From: Siphonodentalium dalli
Taxonomy: Eukaryota; Mollusca; Scaphopoda; Gadilida; Siphonodentaliidae
DNA: 64,000 nt
NCBI GenBank assembly: GCA_032622095.1
Contig: CP136066.1
Location: 130,543,917 to 130,607,916 of the forward strand
Reading direction: 5' to 3'
Shown: in pieces, positions 43,970 through 56,307 of the stretch
Layout: each line of letters starts with the position of its first letter
How positions within the stretch are numbered: the first letter of the stretch is position 1
The notes under the pieces: generated by a model
Told to the model about the DNA's origin: nothing
Databases searched by the model: none
What the model saw: the letters and a program-made list of their open reading frames with translations, nothing else
Translations under genes and position numbers: made by a program

Positions 43970-46900
43970 GGCATCATCTTCTGGGAAGTATCTTAAGTAT
44001 CAAATTGATCAAATTGAAATTTTGTTTTAGTTTCTTTTTGACTTTTTCCCTTCTGTTCAGTTTCTATGTCCCCCTAATTTGCAGAAGATAAAATGCATAT
44101 TTGAGTTGCTCAATGGGTGTGCATTACAAACTTCAACTTTAGAACTTCAATCCATTCCTAGGTTTCCCATGGCTGTTGAGGCCTAATCAGACTGAGGATG
44201 AATCCGGTGATGCTAGCCCACCTTGCGGAATAGTGTAATTAAATTCACCTTTTGTGGACCTCATTCTGCAAATATCAGACACACTATATTCAGACTTGGC
44301 TGGCATATTATTTTCTTAACCACCACTTATCCAGATGAAATCATACCCTGATTTTTCAAAGAAATATTTGTCTTCTGTCTGTCAGGCGTCCTTCCATCCG
44401 TCTGTCTGTTGGGATGTCTATCCATCCGTCTATCAACATTTGTTTTCTTCTCCATATGAAAGACCAAATATGTTTATATATTTCAGTGGTCATGTTCCCT
44501 AGGTGACTCACAATCAGATTTGTTCAAATAAGTTCATCAGATCAAATAGGTGCGAAGCTAGGGCCATAACTCTTTCACTCCATAGGAAATCTTAAAATAA
44601 TTTCTTCTCAAGAACCATTGAGCCTATATTAGCTTATTAGCTCAACTTTACTTTGTAAAGTTTGAGCTATTGCCATGGCTTGGTATGCGTCATGCGTGTA
44701 TGTGTGTGTGTGTGCGTGATTCGTCAACAATTTCCTTTAGCACAGGCTACAGTTCGTACCTTTGATCCGATTATTATGAAATTTGTCATGGATGTTGACA
44801 TTGACATCTAGATTGGAACGAGTCATTTTGGGGTCATTCGGAAAAAAAACATGGCCGCCAGTGGCCATCATGGATTTCAAAATTCAATCCATTAGCACGG
44901 GATACAGGCCGTACTGTTTGTCTTATTGTCATGAAATTTGTCATGGATGTTAATATTGACATGTAGATGGGAACGAGTAATTTTGGGGTGATTCGGCCAA
45001 AAAACATGGCCGCCGGCAGCCATCTTAGATTTTACTCTTTGCATGACTAAATCCTTTGACACGGGCTACAGGTTGTACATTTGGTCTTATCATCATAAAA
45101 TTTGTCATGGATGTTAACAATGACATGCAGATGGGAACGAGTCATTTTTGGGTCATTCGCGCAAAAAACATGGCCGCCAGCAGCCATCTTGGATTTTACT
45201 CTTTGTATGACTAAATTCTTTAGCACGGGCTACAGGTCGTACCTTTAGTCTGATCATCATAAAATTTGTCATGGATGTTAACAATGACATGTAGATGGGA
45301 ACGAGTCATTTTGGGTTCATTCGGCCAAAAAACATGGCCGCCAGCAGCCATCTTGGATTTTACTCTTTGTATGACTAAATCCTTTAGCACGGGCTACAGG
45401 TCGTACCTTTAGTCTGATCATCATAAAATTTGTCATGGATGTTAACAATGACATGCAGATGGGAACGAGTTATTTTGGGGTCATTCGGACAAAAAACATG
45501 GCCGTCAGTGGCGAGTTATTTTGGGGTCATTCGGACAAAAAACATGGCCGTCAGTGGCCATCTTGGATTTCAAAATTTAATCCATTAGCACGGGCCACAG
45601 GTCGTACTGTTCGTCTGATCATCATGAAATTTGTTATGGATGATAATATTGACATGTAGATGGGAATAAGTAATTTTGGGGTCATTCGGCCAAATAACAT
45701 GGCCGCCAGCAGCCATCTTGGATTTTACTCTTTGTATGACTAAATAAATTAGCACGGGCTGCAGGTCGTACCTTTAGTCTGATCATCATAAAATTTGTCA
45801 TGGATGTTAACAATGACATGTAGATAGGAACGACTGATATTGGGGTCATTCGGCCGAAAAACTAAATTCTTTAGCATGGGCTACAGGTCGTACCTTTAGT
45901 CTGATCGTCATAAAATTTGTCATGGATGTTAACGATGACATGTAGATGGGAACGACTCATTTTGGGGTCATTCGGCCGAAAACATGGCCGCCAGCAGCCA
46001 TCTTGGATTTTACTTTTCTCTTCATGTCTATAAACTAGTATTAGACAATCAACTTTCCACATTTCTAATCGCTCCATTGACTGTAATACATTAAATTATT
46101 CCCTTTCCAAGTTGAGCTACTGTGTCATTGACACTTTCATATTTGGTATGGATGGGCCTTGGGTGACCGGGTTCAGATTTGTTAAAATGGGGTCATTTTT
46201 AGGAAATGATGTCCCCAGAGGGTGAATTCGTTGATGCTATTCCACCTTGGGGAATAGTGTCATTAAATTCACCTTTTGGGGACCTCATTCTGCAATTTTG
46301 GGGACCTCATTCTGCAAAGGTCAGACACACTATATAAAATACAGACTGGGCTGTTCCAATATTATTTTCTTAACCACCACTTATCCAGGTGAAATCACAC
46401 CATATTGGATATTGGGGGGTATATTGATATTACTAGAATATGGGGATTCACATTTGTTCCAATAGGGGCAGATATAAGAGAATTATCTCTCCTCTATCCT
46501 GTTTGGTACTGGTATAATAATATTGATTTCTAGGCAGCCTGGTGGGGGCAATGTTTGAGGCAATGGGGAAGGAGTGTAGAGGGGTGGAGTTTTGACCCCC
46601 TACTTTGATCAAAATTTAAACATTTGAAAATTTCATGCCTGATACCACATAAGTTGTAGATTAGATGTTCACATCAAAAATAATTAGAATTGTTCTCATA
46701 GTTTGGTTTGATTTTCCAACATGTATGTTTTTAAACCAACAGTCCATATGTTTCTACTTCAGGTTAAACTGTTGGACCCAATTGGCCACAAATTTTAACT
46801 TTATGGGGGGTGCCAGATTGGTAATTTTCAAATGTTTGAGAGCTTGAAGTACTGGTACCAGTTGTAAAATTCCACCTAAGAGGAATGTGCAAAAGGATTT

Positions 46901-47145
46901 TTGTGAAATTAGTACTGTGGTATGGTTGTCTTGTTTAAAAGGTAAGAGCTTGGAGATTTGTCAGTGGTGTGCAATTAGAAATTTCAAGGTGAAGAGCCCT
47001 GTTCATCTGAGAACCTCCAGCTATGTCCATGTTTAGAACTACTTGTCATAAGTTATATTGTCATGTACTGACTCTTGTAGTCTTCAAAGTCCCAGTCTTC
47101 TCAGTCTTTACAGTCTGGCGACCCACAGTCATTGACTGTCTTGTT
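43970..47145 (+). repeat. Duplicated block, copy 2 (carries an insertion)
   Basis: Same sequence as 41020-42625, lying about 2.95 kb downstream and split by the 1.5-kb element at 44637-46139. Substitutions and small indels separate the copies, so this duplication looks older than the one at 47.7-61.7 kb. Confidence 0.75.
44637..46139 (+). mobile_element. Helitron/HINE-like element, 1.5 kb, boundaries proven
   Basis: A complete copy of the family: head 'ttagctcaactttac', GT-rich stretch, about eight 164-bp monomers, tail with 'aagttgagctac', hairpin 'tgtcattgaca' and 'ctttca'. Left flank 'agctta' plus right flank 'tatttgg' equals the empty site 'agcttatatttgg' at 41641, fixing insertion between A and T without duplicated target. 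The 3' hairpin base has one mismatch (ctgtgtc instead of cagtgtc). No protein is encoded. Confidence 0.7.
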
Positions 47146-47149
47146 AAAA

Positions 47150-47330
47150 AAAAAATTACTCTTAAAAAAAAAAAAATTCACATTGAATTCCTTGCTGACT
47201 TTAACAAACAAAAATAAAAACATATATATAAAAAAAATATATAATTTTTTTTTTTATAAATTTAATTCAGATTGAACTCTTGCTCAATTAATTTTTTTTT
47301 TTTTAAGATTAATAAAAATTTGAAAAACTA
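47150..47330. repeat. A/T homopolymer-rich low-complexity tract
   Basis: Runs of A and T of 8-15 bases with 'atatatata' between them. No gene. The ORF at 47023-47217 runs into poly-Lys from these A tracts and is rejected. Confidence 0.8.
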
Positions 47331-47339
47331 ACACCAATA

Positions 47340-47717
47340 TAACTCCGCCAAGGGTACCTGAGTCACCACACAAAATATTTGCTTTAAATCGGTCCAAAAT
47401 CTTGTATTATGTACTGGTAATTTTTTTGGAGCTATATTAAACCCAATTCACCTATAGTCTGGTCGATAAAAGGTTTGACCTAGAAGAAATTTGAACTAAG
47501 TTGATTTGTATACCATTTTGAAGAGGAATATATCCTCTATAACATATCCAAAATCGGCTAAAATCCACCTTGAGCATTTTTTGTAATTCAAGATGGCGTC
47601 CAAGATGGCTGCCATATCCGTTAAATTAGTTTGGTGCAATTATAGTGAGAAAATTTTGTCATATATATACAAACTTGACAACAAAATCGGCAAAAATTCA
47701 CTATTCAGGTTTGAACC
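47340..47717 (+). repeat. Family B fragment with truncated element after it
   Basis: 'gaaatttgaactaagttg' to 'aggtttgaaccattttt' is repeated at 48068-48240 and 48870-48920. Contains the paired words 'caagatggcgtccaagatgg'. It ends where a truncated Helitron-like head begins. Confidence 0.6.
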
Positions 47718-48057
47718 ATTTTTAGCTCAAGTTTATTTGTAAAGTTTGAGATATTGCCATGGCTTGGTATCCGTCATCTGTGTGTGTGTGTGCGTGTGTG
47801 ATTCATCAACAATTTCCTTTAGCACGGGCTACAGTTCGTACCTTTGGTCCGATTATTATGAAATTTTTCATGGATGTTGACATTGACATGTAGATGGGAA
47901 CGAGTCATTTTGGGGTCATTCGGAAAAAAAACATGGCTGCCATCGGCCATCTTGGATTTCAAAATTCAATCCATTAGCACGGGCTACAGGCCGTACTATT
48001 CGTCTTATTGTCATGAAATTTGTCATGGATGTTAATATTGACATGTAGATGGGAACA
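47718..48057 (+). mobile_element. Truncated Helitron-like head (about two monomers)
   Basis: Starts 'tagctcaagtttatttgtaa', has '(gt)n' then 'gcgtgtgtgattcatcaac', and runs two satellite monomers to 'gggaacatg', where it breaks off into family B. The identical truncation at 55125-55441 shows that it predates the segmental duplication. Confidence 0.65.
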
Positions 48058-48059
48058 TG

Positions 48060-48922
48060 TTTTTCTGAAATTTGAACTAAGTTGATTTGTATACCATTTT
48101 GAAGAGGAATATATCCTCTATAACATATCCAAAATCGGCTAAAATCCACCATGAGCATTTTTTGTAATTCAAGATGGCATCCAAGATGGCTGCCATTTCC
48201 GTTAAGTTAGTTTGGTGCAATTATAGTGAGAAAATCTTGTCATATATATACACATGTATACATATTTGTGAAGCTAAGACATAACGCCACCTTTCTGTGC
48301 CAAAATTGGAATTCCCCGCCAAAGATGGCAACCAAAATGGCGGCCGAAAGTGATTTTTTTAATGTTGTTTTACTAGTATTTTTAAGATAAGTTTCTGCTG
48401 TTTGGAACTGGTTGAGAATTGTGACTTTATTTTGTATTTAGCATGTTAAATGACCTTTGAAGCAATGAAATATGCCATCCATGGGGTCTCAACCCCTTCC
48501 GATCACTCAAAAATTCGATTTTTACAGAACGCGGTAAAACAGATCACAAAATATCACCATTGGGATTCTAGTCATATTTCATAAAGAAATTGGAAGAACT
48601 GCGCAATGTAAATGATGCTTTCTATTTTTTTATGGATATTCCAACTCAAATTTACAAAAATTGTCACTTTGGCTCAAAATGGCAACCAATATATGAAAAA
48701 TGGTAAATATTGCCCCAGCGTACTATGCAACTGCTTACAAGTTGTGGTTTACACACACAATTGACTATTCTGTCTTATAAGTATTGAATACTAACATTTC
48801 TGATGCATATTGGTTAATTGTTATTATTTTAACCACTGAAATCACCATAATTAATCAAATTTTTATGTCACAAACTTGACAACAAAATCGGCAAAAATTC
48901 TCTATTCAGGTTTGAACCATTT
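48060..48922 (+). repeat. Family B repeat, 5' part of an interrupted copy
   Basis: Collinear with 5180-5760 in order: 'ggaattccccgccaaagatg', 'gggattctagtcatatttc', 'aaaatggtaaatattgcccc' and 'tcggcaaaaattctc'. The copy resumes at 53214 after a 4.3-kb insertion. Confidence 0.7.
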
Positions 48923-49414
48923 TTAGCTCAAGTTTACTTTGTAAAGTTTGAGCTGTTGCCATGGCTTGGTATCCGTCATCTGTGTGTGTGTGTGCGTGTA
49001 TGCGTGTGTGATTCGTCAACAATTTCCTTTAGCACGGGCTACAGTTCGTACCTTTCGTCCGATTATTATGAAATTTGTCATGGATGTTGACATGTAGATG
49101 GGAACGAGTCATTTTGGGGTCATTCGAAAAAAAAACATGGCTGCCATCGGCCATCTTGGATTTCAAAATTCAATCCATTAGCACGGGCTGCAGGCCATAC
49201 TATTCGTCTTATTGTCATGAAATTTGTCATGGATGTTAATATTGACATGTAGATGGGAACGAGTTTTTCTGGGGTCATTCGGGCAAAAAACATGGCCACC
49301 AGCAGCCATCTTGGATTTTACTCTTTGTATGACTAAATCGTTTAGCACGGCTACAGGTCGTACCTTTAGACTGATCATCATGAAATTTGTCATGGATGTT
49401 AATATTGACATGTA

Positions 49415-49790
49415 CCCCGCTCGACAAAACAAGTGTCCATTGGCACCGCGGTGTATTTGCCGTTCGGCCGCGGTGTCAGCGTTTGTAACTGCGGTTGAGC
49501 ACTGCGGCCGAAAGCAAGTACACTGAAGCCGAACGGCAAGTACACCATGGCCGAAAGGCAACTACAACGCGGGCCGAATGGCATGTACACCGTGGTTAGA
49601 TTTCTGGTTTGTATCATCTTTTTTTCAGTTTAATGAACGTACACCGCAGCAACTACACCATGGCCGAATGGCAAGTACACTGCGGCCCAACAGTAGTTAG
49701 CCGGTGGAGCCGCAGTGTTGTTGCATTTCGGCCGCGGTGGCAACGCTAACCGCACCGTGGTTAAGTGGACACTTGTTTTGTCCAGCAGGG
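49415..49790. mobile_element. 376-bp MITE with TA flanks, absent from duplicate
   Basis: Terminal inverted repeats of ~25 bp: the left starts CCCCGCTCGACAAAAC and the right ends GTTTTGTCCAGCAGGG, and both continue with AAGTGTCCA or its complement. It is flanked by TA on both sides inside a satellite monomer. The GC-rich interior repeats a ~20-bp phrase of the type 'ccgaatggcaagtacac' and 'gcaccgtgg' in both orientations. There is no ORF for a transposase. TA targets suggest a Tc1/mariner-like or related superfamily, but the termini do not settle it. The corresponding position in the duplicate (about 56780) lacks it. Confidence 0.8.
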
Positions 49791-50940
49791 TATATGGGAA
49801 CGAGTAATTTTGGGGTCATTCCGACAAAAACCATGGCCGCCAGCAGCCATCTTGGATTTTACTCTTTGTATGACTAAATTCTTTAGCACGGGCTACAGGT
49901 CGTACCTTTAGTCTGATCATCATAAAATTTGTCATTGATGTTAACAATGGCATGTAGATGGGAACGAGTCATTTTGGGGTCATTCGGCCAAAAAATATGG
50001 CCGCCAGCAGCCATCTTGGATTTTACTCTTTGTATGACTAAATCCTTTAGCACGGGCTACAGGTCGTACCTGTAGTCTGATCATCATAAAATTTGTCAGT
50101 GATGTTAACAATGGCATGTAGATGGGAACGAGTCATTTTGGGGTCATTCCGACAAAAAACATGGCCGCCAGCAGCCATCTTGTATTTTACTCTTTGTACG
50201 ACTAAATCCTTTAGCACAGGCTACAGGTCGTACCTTTAGTCTGATCATCATAAAATTTGTCATGGATGTTAACAATGACATGCAGATGGGAACGAGTCAT
50301 TTTGGGGTCATTCGGCCATAAAACATGGCAACCAGCAGCCATCTTGGATTTTACTCTTTGTATGACTAAATCCTTTAGCACGGGCTACAGGTAATACCTT
50401 TAGTCTGATTATCATAAAATTTGTCAGGGATGTTAATATTGCTATATAGATGGGAACGAGTCATCTTGGGGTCATTCGGCCATAAAACGTGGTCACCAGC
50501 AGCCATCTTGGATTTTACTCTTTGTATGACTAAATCCTTTAGCACGGGCTACAGGTCGTACCTTTAGTCTGATCATCATGAAATTTTTCATGGCTGTTGA
50601 AATTGGAATGCAGATGGGAAAGAGTCATTTTGGGGTCATTCGGACAAAAAACATTGCCGCCAGCAGCCATCTTGGATTTTACTCTTTGTATGACTAAATC
50701 CTTTAAGCTACAGGTTGTACCTTTTGTTTGATAATCTTAAAATTTGTCATGGATGTTAATAATGACATGTAGATGGGAACGAGTCATTTTGGGGTCATCG
50801 GCCAAAAAACATGGCCGCCAGCTGGCATCTTGGATTTTACTCTGTGTATGACTAAATCCTTTACTGTGAATTTTTTCCACTCCTTTTTATGTGTACCCAT
50901 ACCATGTATGGTACACATAACGCCGATGTCCGGATCAACC

Positions 50941-50990
50941 ATCCGTCGTTCGTCCGTCCGTCCGTCCGTCCGTCTGTCTGCCCGTCTGTC
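50941..50990. repeat. (TCCG/TCTG)n microsatellite block
   Basis: 'cgtccgtccgtccgtccg' followed by 'tctgtctgcccgtctgtcc', inside the Helitron-like element. The duplicate at about 57792-57831 has fewer units, and a relic is at 42935-42965. The ORFs through it (Pro/Ser-Val-Arg repeats) are artefacts. Confidence 0.85.
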
Positions 50991-53213
50991 CATAGACACT
51001 TGCTCTCCGATTCATTTACTCGAATATTTGTTATCGAATCGTGTTCAAATTTTATGTCCATGTTTATGATGACACACTTCTCACCTGTATAGTTTTTGGT
51101 ATCGATCGGTTGATTGGTTTAGAAATTATTAACACTTTGCATCCGCACATAGGCATGAGCTATCCGATGCTGTAACCAAAGTATTTTTTTTTCCGATTGT
51201 TTTCATATTTGATATGTAGGTTTATAATGACACACCCCTCACCTGTATAGTTTTTGGTATCGACTAGTTGATCAGTTTAGAAAATAATTAACCCTTCACA
51301 CACATGCTATCCAATGTAATAAGGTGAACATATTTCTTCTGATCTGCCTCATATTTCTTACCTAGGTTTTCCTTAGCATGGTCTTCATCTGTATGGTTTT
51401 TGGTATTAATTAATTAACCCTTTTCACTCGTATGTTTACTTAGAACTCACGCAAGCTGCTTTGACTCAAAACATTTTTCATCTTATCTACACCAAATTTG
51501 GGACACGTGGTCCTCACCCCAAAATACAGATCAAGTTCAAATTTGGGTTTGATCCGATATATTTTAACAGAGTTATGGCCCTTTATAATTCAAGTAATGT
51601 AGTTACATGTAATACACTCTGGGTACCAGTATATGATTGAGTGGTGGACAACTCTATTAGAAATATAATGATAACATTCCCTCTTGTATTCCATGCAGAC
51701 TGTAAACAGCTCATGAAATGAAATGATTAATGACATCTGCGACATGTATATAGCTATGGCCAAGTGTTAGATGGATACCAAGATATTAAAACAATGCTGA
51801 TGGCTGGTTAATTGTCAAATTTGATAAATGACATGAGGCTCTTGTTTATCAAATTTTGAAATTTCATTACAGGCTGCCTGATAATTGACCCATGACCTAC
51901 ACAATTGTCTTCTATATTCCATTGATATGCTTAAGAAAATAATTAACCCTGTCCAAGTTTCCAACAGATTTATGCTATAATGCACATGGGCTCTTCCTCA
52001 TATGTCTTATCTTGGGTTATCTTCACACTGTTCACTTCTATGGATTGTGGAATTGATTAATTGATTTTTGAAAAAATATATTAACCCTTCAGACACATTA
52101 TTTTGATATTACATTAAAATAATGGCTAATAGCCAATATAATTTTTATATGCAATAGGTTACAAGCAGATAAATCTACATTATTGTTTGTATTATGCAGA
52201 AACATATTAAATGAACCCTCTTGTTGAATCAGGTTCATTTGTTAATGAACATTCAATAAGACACCAATTGAATATGCTTACAGATTATAGGTGATGCATT
52301 ATTTTGAAAATCATTATGGCAGATAATATTGCCAGGAATCTTATTTTCCCATCTGTTCATATTGTCGACATGGTTGACTGAATTTTGGGGACCACATAGT
52401 GCTTAAAAGATTAACAGTGAAGGTTATGTGTTCTAGTCTGCAAGCTACTTGTAAAATATTGTTATGTCTTGAAAGCATTTGATTGAGTGCTACTTACTTT
52501 CCTTTATATTAACTATGGTAATCTTTTCGATTTAGGGATCATTGGGGCCAGCATCCACACCATATAATGGCTGTATAACATGGCTGTATAACATTATATA
52601 GATAACACTTTTGTATTGTATAAACTACATGCATTTTGACATGATTGATAAACAAATAACAACTGGGAAGAATGGGGGGGGGGGGGGGGGTCATTAAAGT
52701 TCAAATTAAATATGAGATGGAATCCCACATGTTGTTCTAAGCAGTCTGGCTTGTCAACTAATTATAATTTCTCTTTAGAAGTTAATGAGATTTGAATAGC
52801 TGGTAGGTCAAAAGTGGCAGAGATAGATATTTAATAGTTTTGTTTCCAATGAGCTAACTTCAACTTATAAACATATCCTCAGAAATAACTAAACCATTGG
52901 ATCTCACATAGAGAGGTCCTTGGATGAATAAGGATAGAGTTATTAGATTTAAAACACCCCCCCCTTCACAACCACAAATACTTTAACCCCTGCTTAAGAT
53001 ATTTGAGCTATTGAATTCAAGATGGTGCTGATATATGGATACCTGTATTCATATCTTTGATAATATATCAGTTACAGCTAATCGCTATCGCCCGGGTATG
53101 GGTTAAACATCTGCCGATCGTGATCGGCCTCTCGTTAATCTCTCCATTCATTGCTCATCACAAAAAAAATACCTTCTTTACAAAGTTGAGCTACAGTGTC
53201 ATTGACACTTTCA

Positions 53214-53640
53214 TTTAAAAGTAAAATGGAACTATCTTTGGTATCAACTGTGTTTATTGTTTCGATATGTGCTAACTGTGTCACACTGAGGTATTTTAGA
53301 CAATATTGCTGAAGATGGCTTGCTTGGTAAAATGTTGATTTGTCACATATATTCCGAACATTATTCACTGTTGTCCAGAAAAGGTAGCAGATTGTGACTC
53401 ACTTGGTTATTAAACATGCTACTTAGTCAACTTAATGTTCTACACTGGTTGTGTTAAGAGGCATGAACAGTTAATTTAAGGGATGCAGTATGGATTTTGC
53501 AGAAAACTTATTTCGGGATTCTGTCCATGTTTTTTTTAACTGAAATGGGCAGAACGTTGAAACGGAACTGAGAGGGATCTTAGTATGTGGCTACTCTGGC
53601 CCATTATAACCAACTTGATCAACGTAATACAGTGTGTGTG
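53214..53640 (+). repeat. Family B repeat, 3' part of interrupted copy
   Basis: Continues 48922: 'aagtaaaatggaactatctt', 'gtgactcacttggttatta', 'gggatgcagtatggatttt' and 'tgtggctactctggcccatt'. It then passes into the minisatellite, as at 5960. Confidence 0.7.
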
Positions 53641-54140
53641 TCTGTTGAGTGTATGGCTACAGGTGAGGTGAGTATGTATACTGTTATTGTATTCACGAAT
53701 GATATGAATAGTTATTCAATGTGTGATTATATGGTCATGTATAGGGTGTCCATTGGTATATAAGGAGTAGCGCATTGTCATGTGTGAAGTGAACATGCAT
53801 GTATACAGGGAGTGACTGTGGTCATGGGTGGGATGTACAGGTGTACATTGGGTGGCTGTATTGTCATGGGTGGTGTATATGTATACACAGGTTGGCTGTA
53901 TGGTAATGGATGGGGTGTATGGATAAATATGGAGTGGTTGTGTGGTTATGGGCAATGTGTATATGTGTACATGGAATGACTGCAGGGTGAAGTGTTGAAG
54001 TGTATATGCATACCTGAAGTATAGTTTGATGATAATTGGCGGGCTTGTGTATATATAGTGACAACATGGTTATGGGTGGGATGTTTATGTGTATCTGCTA
54101 TGGCTGTACTGTCATTGGTGTGTGTACCGGTGTAACAGTT
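53640..54140 (-). repeat. 42-bp minisatellite, minus orientation
   Basis: Reverse complement of the 6.3-7.8 kb unit type ('tatatgtatacacagg', 'ggctgtatggtaatggatg'). Minus-strand ORFs with His/Thr/Pro/Tyr repeats arise from the array and are not called. Confidence 0.75.
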
Positions 54141-54144
54141 TATC

Positions 54145-55110
54145 CCCCCCCCCTGGGTATCTTCCCCCCCCCCCCCCCCCCCGCCCTGGGTATCTTCCCC
54201 CCACTCATATATTTTTTTTCCCTCACTTATTTTATATTATTATGGTAAGAAATGCCGAGAAAACTATTAACAAAAATTTGTTTAATTTTTTTTTATTTTG
54301 AAGTTTAACTTAACCCCTCACACAATAGCATAAATATGTCAAAATATTACCTTACGATTTTATCGTTTATTTTGCTTTATATTGTCATGAAATGGCGAGA
54401 AATTAACTTTATATGAGAACAATTTAATAGAGTAAGAATTTGGGGTGGGGGGAAATATCCAGGCCTGAGTATCTCCCCCCCCCCACCCAGTGGCTATATA
54501 TGACAAAAATTAAACGTATGATTTTATTGCTTAATTTGATTTATATAGTTATGAAATGGCGAGAAATTAACTTTATATGAGCAAAATTTGATAGAGTAAG
54601 AATTTGGGGTGTGGGGGAGATACCCAGGCCTGAGTATCTCCCCCCCCCCCCCACACCCAGCGGCTACATATGACAAAAATTAAACATATGATTTTATTGC
54701 TTAATTTGCTTTATATAGTCATGAAATGGCGAGAAATTAACTTTATATGAGCAAAATTTGATTAGAGTAAGAATTTGGGGTGGGGGGGGGGAGATACCCA
54801 GGCCTGAGTATCTCCCCCCCCCCCCCACCCCAAATTCTTACTCTAATCAAATTTTGCTCACATAAAGTTAATTTCTCGCCATTTCATGACTATATATAAA
54901 GCAAATTAAGCAATAAAATCATATGTTTAATTTTTGTCATAAGTAGGTGCTGGGTGGGGGGGAAGATACTCAGGCCTGGGTATCTTCCCCCCCACCCCAA
55001 ATTCTTACTCTATCAAATTGTTCTCACATAAAGTTAATTTCTCGCCATTTCATGACTATATATAAAGCAAATTAAGCAATAAAATCATATGTTTAATTTT
55101 TGTCAAGTTT
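54145..55110. repeat. Poly-G/poly-C hairpin array, copy 1
   Basis: Units of about 170 bp, 'ggcgagaaattaactttata' to 'gagtaagaatttgggg', joined by a palindrome: a G-run, then 'agatacccaggcctgagtat', then a C-run, centred on AGGCCT. Centres lie near 54462, 54630, 54802 and 54974. Units before about 54802 point one way and those after it point the other, so the array is itself a large inverted repeat. No coding capacity. Confidence 0.8.
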
Positions 55111-55124
55111 GAGATATTACCATG

Positions 55125-55441
55125 TAAAGTTTGAGATATTGCCATGGCTTGGTATCCGTCATCTGTGTGTGTGTGTGCGTGTGTGATTCATCAACAATTT
55201 CCTTTAGCACGGGCTACAGTTCGTACCTTTGGTCCGATTATTATGAATTTTTTCATGGATGTTGACATTGACATGTAGATGGGAACGAGTCATTTTGGGG
55301 TCATTCGAAAAAAAAACATGGCTGCCATCGGCCATCTTGGATTTCAAAATTCAATCCATTAGCACGGGCTACAGGCCGTACTATTCGTCTTATTGTCATG
55401 AAATTTGTCATGGATGTTAATATTGACATGTAGATGGGAAC
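55125..55441 (+). mobile_element. Truncated Helitron-like head in duplicate copy
   Basis: Equivalent of 47742-48057. The left edge differs: 'gtcaagtttgagatattacc' joins hairpin-array sequence directly to the head. This junction marks the boundary between the two segmental copies. Confidence 0.6.
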
Positions 55442-55445
55442 ATGT

Positions 55446-56307
55446 TTTTCTGAAATTTGAACTAAGTTGATTTGTATACCATTTTGAAGAGGAATATATC
55501 CTCTATAACATATCCAAAATCGGCTAAAATCCACCATGAGCATTTTTTGTAATTCAAGATGGCATCCAAGATGGCTGCCATTTCCGTTAAGTTAGTTTGG
55601 TGCAATTATAGTGAGAAAATCTTGTCATATATATACACATGTATACATATTTGTGAAGCTAAGACATAACGCCACCTTTCTGTGTCAAAATTGGAATTCC
55701 CCGCCAAAGATGGCAACCAAAATGGCGGCCGAAAGTGATTTTTTTAATGTTTTTTTACTAGTATTTTTAAGATAAGTTTCTGCTGTTTGGAACTGGTTGA
55801 GAATTGTGACTTTATTTTGTATTTAGCATGTTAAATGACCTTTGAAGCAATGAAATATGCCATCCATGGGGTCTCAACCCCTTCCGATCACTCAAAAATT
55901 CGATTTTTACAGAACGCGGTAAAACAGATCACAAAATATCACCATTGGGATTCTAGTCATATTTCATAAAGAAATTGGAAGAACTGCGCAATGTAAATGA
56001 TGCTTTCTATTTTTTTATGGATATTCCAACTCAAATTTACAAAAATTGTCACTTTGGCTCAAAATGGCAACCAATATATGAAAAATGGTAAATATTGCCC
56101 CAGCGTACTATGCAACTGCTTACAAGTTGTGGTTTACACACACAATTGACTATTCTGTCTTATAAGTATTGAATACTAACATTTCTGATGCATATTGGTT
56201 AATTGTTATTATTTTAACCACTGAAATCACCATAATTAATCAAATTTTTATGTCACAAACTTGACAACAAAATCGGCAAAAATTCTCTATTCAGGTTTGA
56301 ACCATTT
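55446..56307 (+). repeat. Family B, 5' part in duplicate copy
   Basis: Same as 48060-48922, with a handful of base differences such as 'tctgtgtcaaaa' for 'tctgtgccaaaa'. Split at 56308 by a Helitron-like element and resumed at 60053. Confidence 0.7.

Larger units (their letters stand above)
48923..53213 (+). mobile_element. Helitron/HINE-like element, 4.3 kb, pearl-like tail
   Basis: Head 'ttagctcaag', GT/GC-rich stretch, satellite monomers (49050-50870), a (TCCG/TCTG)n block (50941-50990), a 2.2-kb non-coding tail, then 'aaagttgagctac' and the terminal hairpin 'agtgtcattgacact'. The flanks rejoin to family B as seen uninterrupted at about 18815-18835. A satellite core beside an ACGG-type microsatellite is the described architecture of oyster pearl elements (from memory). 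A poly-G run lies at about 52674-52690. No protein-coding region is recognised. Confidence 0.65.
47742..54930 (+). repeat. Segmental duplication copy 1
   Basis: Nearly identical to 55127-61740 in order and sequence. Offset is about 7385 bp at the left and 6840 bp right of the MITE. The 545-bp difference equals the 376-bp MITE with its TA plus about one satellite monomer. Scattered single-base and homopolymer differences exist. The copies are tandem, in the same orientation. Confidence 0.85.

Noticed and set aside
46665-47217. Short plus-strand ORFs with Lys runs
   Set aside because: They lie in the duplicated non-coding block and end in A homopolymers. Not preserved in the paralogous copy at 42.2-42.6 kb.
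49224-49526. 100-codon plus-strand ORF across the MITE edge
   Set aside because: Half satellite, half MITE repeat. Absent from the duplicate copy and without domain.
50773-51092. Ser/Val/Arg-Pro repeat ORFs near 51 kb
   Set aside because: Translation of the (TCCG/TCTG)n microsatellite block.
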